DNA from: Marmoricola endophyticus
Lineage (GTDB): Bacteria; Actinomycetota; Actinomycetes; Propionibacteriales; Nocardioidaceae
Length of the DNA stretch: 64,000 nt
Direction of reading: 5' to 3'
NCBI RefSeq assembly: GCF_014644415.1
Contig: NZ_BMKQ01000001.1
Span: forward strand, 1,788,861-1,852,860
The position numbers and the translations under genes are program-made. Shown here piece after piece: positions 7,688-14,569 of this stretch. How positions within the stretch are numbered: the stretch's first letter is position 1; every line of letters begins with the position of its first letter. The notes under the pieces are model-generated. The model searched no databases. It saw nothing but the letters and a program-made list of their open reading frames with translations, and was not told where the DNA came from.

Positions 7688-8752
7688 GTGACGACAGCGC
7701 GCTCGACGCGGGTCGACGTCGCGATCCAGGGGATCCGCCTCCTCGACGCTCCGGTGTCGAGGCGGGCGGGAGCCGGGCCCAGCGACGACGGCCACGTGCT
7801 CCTCGACGGGGTGGGCGCGGCCATCCCGCTCAACCCCCGCAGCCCGTACTCCGTGCGCGGCGGCAAGCTCCTCCTCGACGGCGCCGACACCGGCATGGGC
7901 GTGGAGGCTGTCGCCCGACCGCGGTTCTACGACCTCACCACCGCGGACGGGGTGTCGTACGAGCAGATCGCCCGCCTGCACTCCTCGCACGTCCTGGCCA
8001 CGACCGTGGTGCAGACCTGCGCACGGTACGACGAGGACGAGCGCTGCCGGTTCTGCGCGATCGAGGAGTCCTTGCGGCAGGGGGCGACCGTGGCGGTGAA
8101 GACGCCGGCCATGATCGCGGAGGTCGCGGTGGCCGCGCACCGCCTCGACGGGGTCAGCCAGGTCGTGATGACCACCGGCACCTCCCGGGGCCGCGACCGC
8201 GGCGCCACCCACCTGGCCCGGTGCGTCCGCGCGGTGCACGAGGTGCTCCCCGACCTGCCGGTCCAGGTGCAGTGCGAGCCGCCGGCAGACCTGGCCAGCA
8301 TCACCGAGCTGTACGAGGCCGGGGCCCGCTCGATCGGCATCCACGTGGAGTCGCTGGACGACGACGTACGCCGCCGCTGGATGCCCGGCAAGGGCTCGGT
8401 GCCCATGGCGGAGTACCGCTCCGCCTGGGCCGAGGCCGTCCGGGTCTTCGGCTGGAACCAGGTCTCGACCTACCTCCTGGTCGGCCTCGGCGAGGACCCC
8501 GACGAGCTCGTCGCCGGCGCCGAGGAGCTGATCGCGATGGGGGTCTACCCGTTCGTGGTGCCGTTCCGGCCGCTCGCCGGGACGCTGGCCACCGACGTCG
8601 ACGGCGTCGCCGCGCCCGATCCCGCCGTGGTCGCCGACGTGACGTCGCGGGTCGCGGCGGCGCTCCGCGCCGCCGGCATGGCGGGCGCCGACCAGGCCGC
8701 CGGGTGCGCGGCCTGCGGCGCCTGCTCCGGCCTGTCCTGCGAGGGGGCGTGA
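7688..8752 (+). CDS. MSMEG_0568 family radical SAM protein
   Basis: This 354-residue radical SAM enzyme is of the Nit1C type (NitD-like). The cluster-binding segment is QTCARYDEDERCRFCAIEE: cysteines at 111, 120 and 123, giving CX8CX2C instead of the usual CX3CX2C, placed where a biotin-synthase-like barrel begins. Residues 340-351 contain a second group, CAACGACSGLSC, that could hold an auxiliary iron-sulfur cluster. GTG 7688 is used as start and is ten bases after the previous stop. The stop overlaps the next ATG by one base (TGATG). The radical chemistry performed is unknown. Confidence 0.9.
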   Translation: MTTARSTRVDVAIQGIRLLDAPVSRRAGAGPSDDGHVLLDGVGAAIPLNPRSPYSVRGGKLLLDGADTGMGVEAVARPRFYDLTTADGVSYEQIARLHSSHVLATTVVQTCARYDEDERCRFCAIEESLRQGATVAVKTPAMIAEVAVAAHRLDGVSQVVMTTGTSRGRDRGATHLARCVRAVHEVLPDLPVQVQCEPPADLASITELYEAGARSIGIHVESLDDDVRRRWMPGKGSVPMAEYRSAWAEAVRVFGWNQVSTYLLVGLGEDPDELVAGAEELIAMGVYPFVVPFRPLAGTLATDVDGVAAPDPAVVADVTSRVAAALRAAGMAGADQAAGCAACGACSGLSCEGA

Positions 8753-10167
8753 TGAGCGGCGCGACGGTCGTCTCACCTGCGTCCTGCGTCCTGACCGGGC
8801 CGGCGCCGGGCCCCACGGTGGTACGCGCCGATCCCGGTCGGGACGCCGCCGGCCTGCGGACGTACGCCGCCCTGCGGCACCGCGCCTTCGTCGAAAGCCA
8901 GGGGCTCTTCGAGCACCACGACCTCGACGACGCCGACACCGACCCGCGCACCGTCGTCCTGCTGTCCCGCACGGCGTCGGGTGTGGTCGTCGGCGGCGTC
9001 CGCCTCCATCCGGTCACCGACGGGAGGGACCTCGGGTGGTGGCAGGGAAGCAGACTGGTCGTCGCACCGGGCAGTGCCCCCGGCACCGGCACCGCACTGG
9101 TCCGCGCGGCCTGCGCGACGGCCGAGGACCTCGGCGCGCTGCGCTTCGAGGCGTGCGTGCAGGCCCGCCACGAGGCGCTCTTCACCGGGCTCGGCTGGCA
9201 GCGGCTCGCCCCGAGGTCGCTGCACGGCGTGCCGCACGTCGACGTCCGCTGGCCCGTGGGCCGGGTCGCCCGGCTGGTCGCCGCCACGAAGTCGCCGCTC
9301 GCCGGTCTGGTCCCCGCGCTCGTCGGCGCCGCCCCGGCCGGGCACGTGCCCGGCTTCCTCGGCGACGACGGGGCACCGCTCGCCGGCACCGACGTGGTCG
9401 CCGCGTGCGACGCGATCCTGCCCTCGATGGTCGAGCGCGACCCCGAGTGGGCCGGCTGGTGCGCGGCCCTGGTCAACCTCAACGACCTCGGCGCCATGGG
9501 CGCCACCCCGGTCGGGCTGCTCGACGCCGTCGGCGCCCGCGACGCCGCCGCCGCGCGCCGCGTGCTGCACGGACTGGCCGAGGCCTCCCGCGCCTGGGCC
9601 GTGCCGGTCCTCGGCGGGCACACCCAGCTCGGGGTGCCGGCCTCGCTCAGCGTCACCGCCCTCGGACGTACGACGACCCCGGTCCCGGGCGGCGGTGGTC
9701 GCCCCGGCCACCGGCTGCGCGTGACCGCGGACCTGGGCGGCGGCTGGCGCCCGGGCTACGCCGGGACCCAGTGGGACTCCTCGTCGCACCGCACCGGTGC
9801 TGAGCTGCGCGCCCTCGGTGGCGTCGTCCGCACCCTCGACCCGGCGGCCGCGAAGGACGTCTCCATGGGCGGGCTGGTCGGGACGCTCGGCATGCTCGCC
9901 GAGGCCTCCGGGTGCGGCGCGGTGCTGGACGCGGCCGACGTGCCGACGCCGGGCACGTCGTCGTACGCCGACTGGGTGACGTGCTTCCCGGGGTTCGCGA
10001 TGCTCACCGCGCACGAGGACGACGCGGACGTCTCGGGCCTGCCCGGCTTCGTGACGTCGCAGGCGTGCGGGGAACTGACGAGCGGCTCCGGGGTCCGGCT
10101 GCGCTGGCCCGACGGCGAGGTGACCGAGGTCCTGACCGGCCCGGTGACCGGGCTGGGGGCGGCGTGA
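8752..10167 (+). CDS. MSMEG_0567/Sll0787 family protein: GNAT domain fused to AIR-synthase-like domain
   Basis: This 471-residue two-domain protein starts with a GNAT-like region at about residues 30-165 (LRHRAFVESQGLF, then ALRFEACVQARHEALFTGLGW). Residues ~185-445 resemble the AIR synthase/thiamine-monophosphate kinase fold: DAILPSMVERDP, NLNDLGAMGATPVG, VLGGHTQLG and KDVSMGGLVGTLGML. In other Nit1C clusters these are separate genes (nitE and nitF in Pseudomonas). AIR-synthase folds use ATP to activate amides, so an ATP-dependent step on a nitrogenous small molecule is an inference. The ATG overlaps the radical SAM stop and the stop overlaps the nitrilase GTG. Confidence 0.87.
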   Translation: MSGATVVSPASCVLTGPAPGPTVVRADPGRDAAGLRTYAALRHRAFVESQGLFEHHDLDDADTDPRTVVLLSRTASGVVVGGVRLHPVTDGRDLGWWQGSRLVVAPGSAPGTGTALVRAACATAEDLGALRFEACVQARHEALFTGLGWQRLAPRSLHGVPHVDVRWPVGRVARLVAATKSPLAGLVPALVGAAPAGHVPGFLGDDGAPLAGTDVVAACDAILPSMVERDPEWAGWCAALVNLNDLGAMGATPVGLLDAVGARDAAAARRVLHGLAEASRAWAVPVLGGHTQLGVPASLSVTALGRTTTPVPGGGGRPGHRLRVTADLGGGWRPGYAGTQWDSSSHRTGAELRALGGVVRTLDPAAAKDVSMGGLVGTLGMLAEASGCGAVLDAADVPTPGTSSYADWVTCFPGFAMLTAHEDDADVSGLPGFVTSQACGELTSGSGVRLRWPDGEVTEVLTGPVTGLGAA

Positions 10168-11030
10168 GCACCGCGGTCGCGGCAGTGGCCGCACCCTTCG
10201 GTCGCGACGTCGAGGACAACCTGGCCCGCATCGCGTCCCTCGTCGATGACGCCCGTGCGCAGGGCGTCGGGCTGCTGGCCCTCCCCGAGGCGTGCCTCGG
10301 TGGCTACCTCTCCGTGCTCGGCGCAGGCCGCGACGGCAGCCACGACGAGTCGCCGGACTCGCTGCCTCCGGCGATGGACCTCGACGGCCCCGAGCTGCGC
10401 CGGGTCGCCGAGCTGGCCCGGGAGATGACGCTGGTCGTCGGCTTCTGCGAGTCCGACGGCGCCGAGCGCTACAACAGTGCGGCTGCGGTGACCGGCGACG
10501 GGGTGCTCGGTGTGCACCGCAAGGTGCACCAGCCGCTCGGCGAGGACGCCCACTACGCCGCCGGCTCGGAGCTGGCCGCGATCGACAGCCCGGCCGGCCG
10601 CCTCGGCCTGCTGATCTGCTACGACAAGGCGTTCCCGGAGTCGGCGCGTGCGCTGGCCCTCGACGGCGCCGAGACGATCGTCTGCGTCTCGGCCTGGCCT
10701 GCGTCGCGCACCGCGGCGTCCGACGACCTCGCCGAGGACCGCTGGACCCGACGCTTCACCCTCTTCGACCGCGCACGTGCCCTGGAGAACCAGGTCGTCT
10801 GGGTGGCGTCCAACCAGTCCGGGACCTTCGGCTCACTGCGCTTCGTCGCCAGCGCGCAGGTCGTCGGACCCGGCGGCGACGTGCTGGCCACGACCGGTAC
10901 CGCCGAGGGCCTGGCCGTCGCGCGGGTCGACGTCGCCGCGGAGGTCGCCGCTGCACGGCGGTCGATGTTCCACCTGCGCGACCGCCGACCGGAGGTCTAC
11001 CCGAGCGGTCAGGAGGCCGTCCTTGCCTGA
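10164..11030 (+). CDS. Nit1C nitrilase (Nit6803-like carbon-nitrogen hydrolase)
   Basis: This 288-residue cytoplasmic nitrilase-superfamily enzyme hydrolyses a C-N bond through a Glu-Lys-Cys triad. All three residues are present: E42 in LPEACLGGY, K120 in HRKVHQP and C152 in LICYDKAFPE. The homologue in Pseudomonas fluorescens (NitC) is needed for growth on cyanide as nitrogen source. GTG 10164 overlaps the previous stop as GTGA, which fixes the start. The natural substrate here could be cyanide, a nitrile or an intermediate made by the radical SAM enzyme. It should be compared with the catalytically altered paralogue at 12611. Confidence 0.92.
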   Translation: MSTAVAAVAAPFGRDVEDNLARIASLVDDARAQGVGLLALPEACLGGYLSVLGAGRDGSHDESPDSLPPAMDLDGPELRRVAELAREMTLVVGFCESDGAERYNSAAAVTGDGVLGVHRKVHQPLGEDAHYAAGSELAAIDSPAGRLGLLICYDKAFPESARALALDGAETIVCVSAWPASRTAASDDLAEDRWTRRFTLFDRARALENQVVWVASNQSGTFGSLRFVASAQVVGPGGDVLATTGTAEGLAVARVDVAAEVAAARRSMFHLRDRRPEVYPSGQEAVLA

Positions 11031-11337
11031 GATGACGTTCACCGTGCGCTGGCCCGACGGCGTGGTCGAGGAGTGCTACTCACCCTCACTGGTGGTCCAC
11101 GAGCACCTCGAGGCCGGGACCGACTACCGGGTCGAGGAGTTCTCGCGGCGGGCCACCTACGCACTGAGCATCGCCGGTGACCGGGTGCAGGAGATCTTCG
11201 GCTTCGCCTGCACGTCGGCGATCTCCACCACCGAGCAGATCCAGACGCGTGCGGCGGCGTACGCCCCGGACGAGGTGGTGCGCGTCCTCGGCATGCACGA
11301 CGGCGAGTCCCGTGCCAGGCCGGAGCAGCGGGCATGA
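11023..11337 (+). CDS. MSMEG_0570 family nitrogen starvation response protein
   Basis: This small 104-residue protein of the conserved Nit1C family starts MPEMTFTVRWPDG when TTG 11023 is used. That start is favoured because AGGAGG at 11011-11016 is six bases away, against 15 bases for ATG 11032, and because it overlaps the nitrilase stop by eight bases. No catalytic motif is visible. The protein is acidic, with a single Cys near the start and another in the FACTSA segment. Its function is unknown; it may be a small partner of the flavin enzyme encoded next. Confidence 0.85.
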   Translation: MPEMTFTVRWPDGVVEECYSPSLVVHEHLEAGTDYRVEEFSRRATYALSIAGDRVQEIFGFACTSAISTTEQIQTRAAAYAPDEVVRVLGMHDGESRARPEQRA

Positions 11338-12614
11338 GCGGGCCCGAGGAGGTGCCGGTCGTCATCGTGGGTGGCGGCCAGGCAGGGCTCTCGGTGAGCT
11401 GGTTCCTGGTGCGCGACGGAGTGCAGCACGTCGTGGTGGAGGCGAACACCGCCGCGCACGAGTGGGCCGACAGCCGCTGGGACAGCTTCACCCTGGTGAC
11501 CCCGAACTGGCACTGCCGACTGCCCGGCTACGCCTACGCCGGCTCCGACCCCGACGGCTTCATGACACGCGAGGAGGTCGTCGACTGGCTCGCGGGGTAC
11601 GTGGCCTCGTTCTCGCCGCCGCTCGTCGAGCACACCCGGGTCACGTCCGTGGCCGAGCACGAGGACGGCGGCTTCACGGTCACGGCCGAAGGCCCCGGCG
11701 GCGTGCGGTCCTGGTCGGCCGCGCAGGTGGTGCTGGCGACCGGCGGCTACCACGTGCCGATCGTGCCCTCGTGGGCGCCGTCGCTGGACCCCTCGGTGGC
11801 CCAGGTGCAGTCGGCGGACTACGAGCGGCCCGACCAGCTGCCCGAGGGAGCGGTGCTCGTCGTCGGGTCGGGCCAGTCCGGCGCCCAGATCGCCGAGGAC
11901 CTGCACCTGGCCGGGCGTCAGGTGCACCTCGCGCTCGGCGACGCCCCGCGCGTGGCCCGCACATACCGCGGCCGGGACACCATGACCTGGCTGGCCCAGA
12001 TGGGCCTCTACGACACCCCGGTCGCGTCGTACCCGGGCGGTCTGGCGGCCCGCGAGAAGACCAACCACTACGTCACCGGCCGCGACGGCGGCCGCGACAT
12101 CGACCTGCGCCGCTTCGCCGCGGAGGGGATGAGGCTGTACGGGATGCTCGCCGACGGGGCCGGCACCCTGCTGCGCTTCCTGCCGACCGCCGAGTCCGCG
12201 CTGGACGACGCGGACCGGGTCTACAACTCGATCTGCCGCGACATCGACGCCTACGTCGAGCGCGAGGGCATCGACGCACCGCCGGGCAGTCCGTACGAGC
12301 CGGTCTGGCGCCCGGGGTCCGAGACCACGACGCTGGACCTCGCCGAGGCGGGCGTCGGCAGCATCGTCTGGGCGATCGGCTACCGCCCCGACTACCGGTT
12401 CGTGCGGGTCGGCGCCTTCGACGGGTCCGGCCGCCCGACCCACACCCGGGGCGTGAGCGCCGTGCCGGGGCTCAGCTTCGTGGGCCTGCCCTGGCTGCAC
12501 ACCTGGGGCTCGGGACGCTTCCTCGGCGTCGCCGCTGACGCCGAGCACGTCGCCGACCACGTCGTCGCCGCGGTGCGCGGCGACCTCGCCGCCCCGGGGG
12601 TCGGGCGCTCGTGA
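11334..12614 (+). CDS. MSMEG_0569 family flavin-dependent oxidoreductase
   Basis: This 426-residue FAD protein is of the flavin-monooxygenase (FMO-like) group. VVIVGGGQAGLSVSWFL is the FAD dinucleotide fold at residues ~8-24 and VVGSGQSGAQIAEDL near residue 180 is the NADPH fold. The acidic SIVWAIGYRPDY block near the C terminus is the ATG-type motif linking both domains. It probably oxygenates or oxidises a small nitrogen compound made in the pathway (NitH-like). ATGA overlaps tie it to both neighbours, indicating one translationally coupled unit. No signal peptide. Confidence 0.9.
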   Translation: MSGPEEVPVVIVGGGQAGLSVSWFLVRDGVQHVVVEANTAAHEWADSRWDSFTLVTPNWHCRLPGYAYAGSDPDGFMTREEVVDWLAGYVASFSPPLVEHTRVTSVAEHEDGGFTVTAEGPGGVRSWSAAQVVLATGGYHVPIVPSWAPSLDPSVAQVQSADYERPDQLPEGAVLVVGSGQSGAQIAEDLHLAGRQVHLALGDAPRVARTYRGRDTMTWLAQMGLYDTPVASYPGGLAAREKTNHYVTGRDGGRDIDLRRFAAEGMRLYGMLADGAGTLLRFLPTAESALDDADRVYNSICRDIDAYVEREGIDAPPGSPYEPVWRPGSETTTLDLAEAGVGSIVWAIGYRPDYRFVRVGAFDGSGRPTHTRGVSAVPGLSFVGLPWLHTWGSGRFLGVAADAEHVADHVVAAVRGDLAAPGVGRS

Positions 12615-13450
12615 GGATCGGGGCGGTCGCCGCCCACTTCGGCCGTGACGTCGAGCGGTCGGTGGTCAAGGTCGAGGGCATCATCGCCGAGGCGCGCGGC
12701 GCCGACGTCGACCTGCTCGTCCTGCCGCACGCCAGCCTCGGCGGATACCTCACCGACCTGCAGCACCCCGCCACCGACGACCTGCCACCGGGGCTGCGCG
12801 AGGACGGCCCCGAGATCGCCCGGCTGATCGCGGCGTGCGGGCCGCTGGTGGTCTGCCTCGGCTACTCCGAGGCGCTCGACGGCCCGCGCCCGCTGGCCGG
12901 CGCAGCCCTGTGCCTGCACGGCGGAGGCGTGCTCGGACGGCACCGCAAGGTCCACCAGCCGCCCGGTGAGCGCAGTGTGTACGCCGCCGGGGACCGGTTC
13001 GCGGCCTTCGACACCCCCGTCGGGCGGATCGGCATGCTGATCGACTACGACAAGACCTTCCCCGAGGCCGCGCGGGCCCTGGCGCTGGACGGCGCGACGA
13101 CGATCGCCTGCCTGTCTGCCTGGCCGGCCAGCGTCACCGACCGGACCCGGCGGCTGACCCACGACCGGCAGTCCCGGCTGTTCGACCTCTACGACGCCGC
13201 GCGGGCGGCCGAGAACCAGGTCGTCTGGGTCTCCTCCAACCAGACCGGGCTGATGGGCACGCTCCGCTTCCTCGGCCGGGCGAAGGTCGTGGGTCCGGGC
13301 GGGGACGTCCTCGCCCGGACGACCGGCAAGGGAGCGATGGCGCTCACCGACGTCGACGTCGACCTCGAGGTCGCCCGCGCACGACGACAGCTGCACCACC
13401 TCGACGAGCTGATCGCGCTCACCGACCGCGTCGACGGAGTCGTCCGATGA
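12611..13450 (+). CDS. Nitrilase-superfamily paralogue with altered catalytic triad
   Basis: This 279-residue protein clearly shares the fold with the nitrilase at 10164: it has matching HRKVHQP, YAAG, AARALALDGA and LSAWPAS segments. However, the catalytic glutamate is replaced by His40 (LPHASLGGY, codon CAC at 12728) and the nucleophilic cysteine by Asp145 (LIDYDKTFPE, codon GAC at 13043); only Lys113 is kept. It is full length with no frameshift, and both ends overlap neighbours by four bases, so it looks maintained rather than decayed. It may be a regulatory or structural partner of the active nitrilase, or may catalyse different chemistry with a His/Asp site. Confidence 0.88.
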   Translation: MRIGAVAAHFGRDVERSVVKVEGIIAEARGADVDLLVLPHASLGGYLTDLQHPATDDLPPGLREDGPEIARLIAACGPLVVCLGYSEALDGPRPLAGAALCLHGGGVLGRHRKVHQPPGERSVYAAGDRFAAFDTPVGRIGMLIDYDKTFPEAARALALDGATTIACLSAWPASVTDRTRRLTHDRQSRLFDLYDAARAAENQVVWVSSNQTGLMGTLRFLGRAKVVGPGGDVLARTTGKGAMALTDVDVDLEVARARRQLHHLDELIALTDRVDGVVR

Positions 13451-14538
13451 GGGTCGCCCTGCTGACCTACTCGACGCGCCCGCGCGGCGGGGTCGTCCAC
13501 ACCCTCGCGCTGGCGGAGGCGCTCGCCCGGCTCGGCGAGGAGGTCCACGTCTGGACCCTCGGCCGCGGCGGCGACACCACGTTCTTCCGTCCCGTCGACC
13601 CGGCGGTGACCGTGCACGCGGTGCCGTTCGCCGCGGCCGAGGAGGAGGCGGTCGGCCCGCGGATCGTCCGCTCGATCGCGGTCCTCGCCGACGCGTTCGC
13701 CGGTGAGCGTGCGTCGTACGACGTCGTGCACGCGCAGGACTGCATCTCGGCCAACGCCGCGCTGCCGTGCGTACGCACCATCCACCACCTCGACGACTTC
13801 GCCACCCCCGAGCTGGCGGCCTGCCACGAGCGGGCGGTCGTCGAGCCCACCGTGCGGATATGCGTCTCGGCCGCCGTCGCCGAGGAGGTCCGCGCCGGCT
13901 GGGGGCTGCGGCCGACCGTCATCCCCAACGGCGTCGACGCCGCACGCTTCGAGGCCGGCGCGACGGACGGCGCCGGACGGGCGGCGTGGTCGGACCGGCT
14001 CGGCGACTACGTGCTCGCCCTCGGCGGCATCGAGCCCCGCAAGGGCAGCCTGGACCTGCTCGAGGCGTTCGCCCGGCTGCGCGAGCGACGACCCGGGCTG
14101 CGGCTGGTGATCGGCGGCGGCGAGACGCTCTTCGACTACCGCGACTACCGCGCCCGCTTCGAGGCCCGCGCCGCCGAGCTGGGAGTGGTGCCGGAGGTGC
14201 TGGGCGTCCTGCCGGAGGACGACCTGCCGTCGCTGATCGCCCAGGCCGGAGCGCTGGCGTTCGTGTCCACGAAGGAGGGCTTCGGCCTGGCCGCGCTCGA
14301 GGCCCTCGCCGCCGGCGTGCCCGTCGTCGCCCGCGACCTGCCGGTGCTGCGGGAGGTGCTGGGCGAGACGGTGTCGTACGCACGCGACCAGGCGGGCATC
14401 GCCACGGCTCTCGACCGCGCGCTGAGCGACGCGCTCGACCCCGCCCCGGGCCGCGCGCTCGCCCGCCGGTTCACCTGGGACGCGGCCGCCCGCGCCCACC
14501 GCGAGCTGTATGCGTCGCTCGCCGGCGTACCACGCTGA
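13447..14538 (+). CDS. MSMEG_0565 family glycosyltransferase (GT4-like)
   Basis: This 363-residue GT-B fold glycosyltransferase is the last gene of the Nit1C unit. PRGGVVHTLALAEAL forms the first Gly-rich loop, VIPNGVDAARFE opens the C-terminal donor domain, GGIEPRKGSLDLLEA is the nucleotide-sugar-binding strand, and STKEGFGLAALEALAAG supplies the EX7E retaining motif. No signal peptide is seen. In this cluster it may glycosylate the pathway product, an inference from neighbourhood only. The start ATG overlaps the previous stop. It converges on ileS with a 31-base gap and no obvious terminator. Confidence 0.9.
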   Translation: MRVALLTYSTRPRGGVVHTLALAEALARLGEEVHVWTLGRGGDTTFFRPVDPAVTVHAVPFAAAEEEAVGPRIVRSIAVLADAFAGERASYDVVHAQDCISANAALPCVRTIHHLDDFATPELAACHERAVVEPTVRICVSAAVAEEVRAGWGLRPTVIPNGVDAARFEAGATDGAGRAAWSDRLGDYVLALGGIEPRKGSLDLLEAFARLRERRPGLRLVIGGGETLFDYRDYRARFEARAAELGVVPEVLGVLPEDDLPSLIAQAGALAFVSTKEGFGLAALEALAAGVPVVARDLPVLREVLGETVSYARDQAGIATALDRALSDALDPAPGRALARRFTWDAAARAHRELYASLAGVPR

Positions 14539-14569
14539 CGGGGCCCGCACCGCGTCCTGGGTCAGCGAC

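Noticed and set aside
8752-10167. Naming the Nit1C AIR-synthase-like protein purM or thiL
   Set aside because: A true purM is at 20132, and the GNAT fusion and cluster context define a different family.
12611-13450. Calling the second carbon-nitrogen hydrolase an active nitrilase
   Set aside because: Two of the three catalytic residues are replaced, so ordinary nitrilase or amidase activity should not be assumed.
6278-14538. Recent horizontal transfer of the Nit1C region
   Set aside because: GC content, codon use and overlaps look like the flanking genes, and there are no integrase, tRNA site or flanking repeats.
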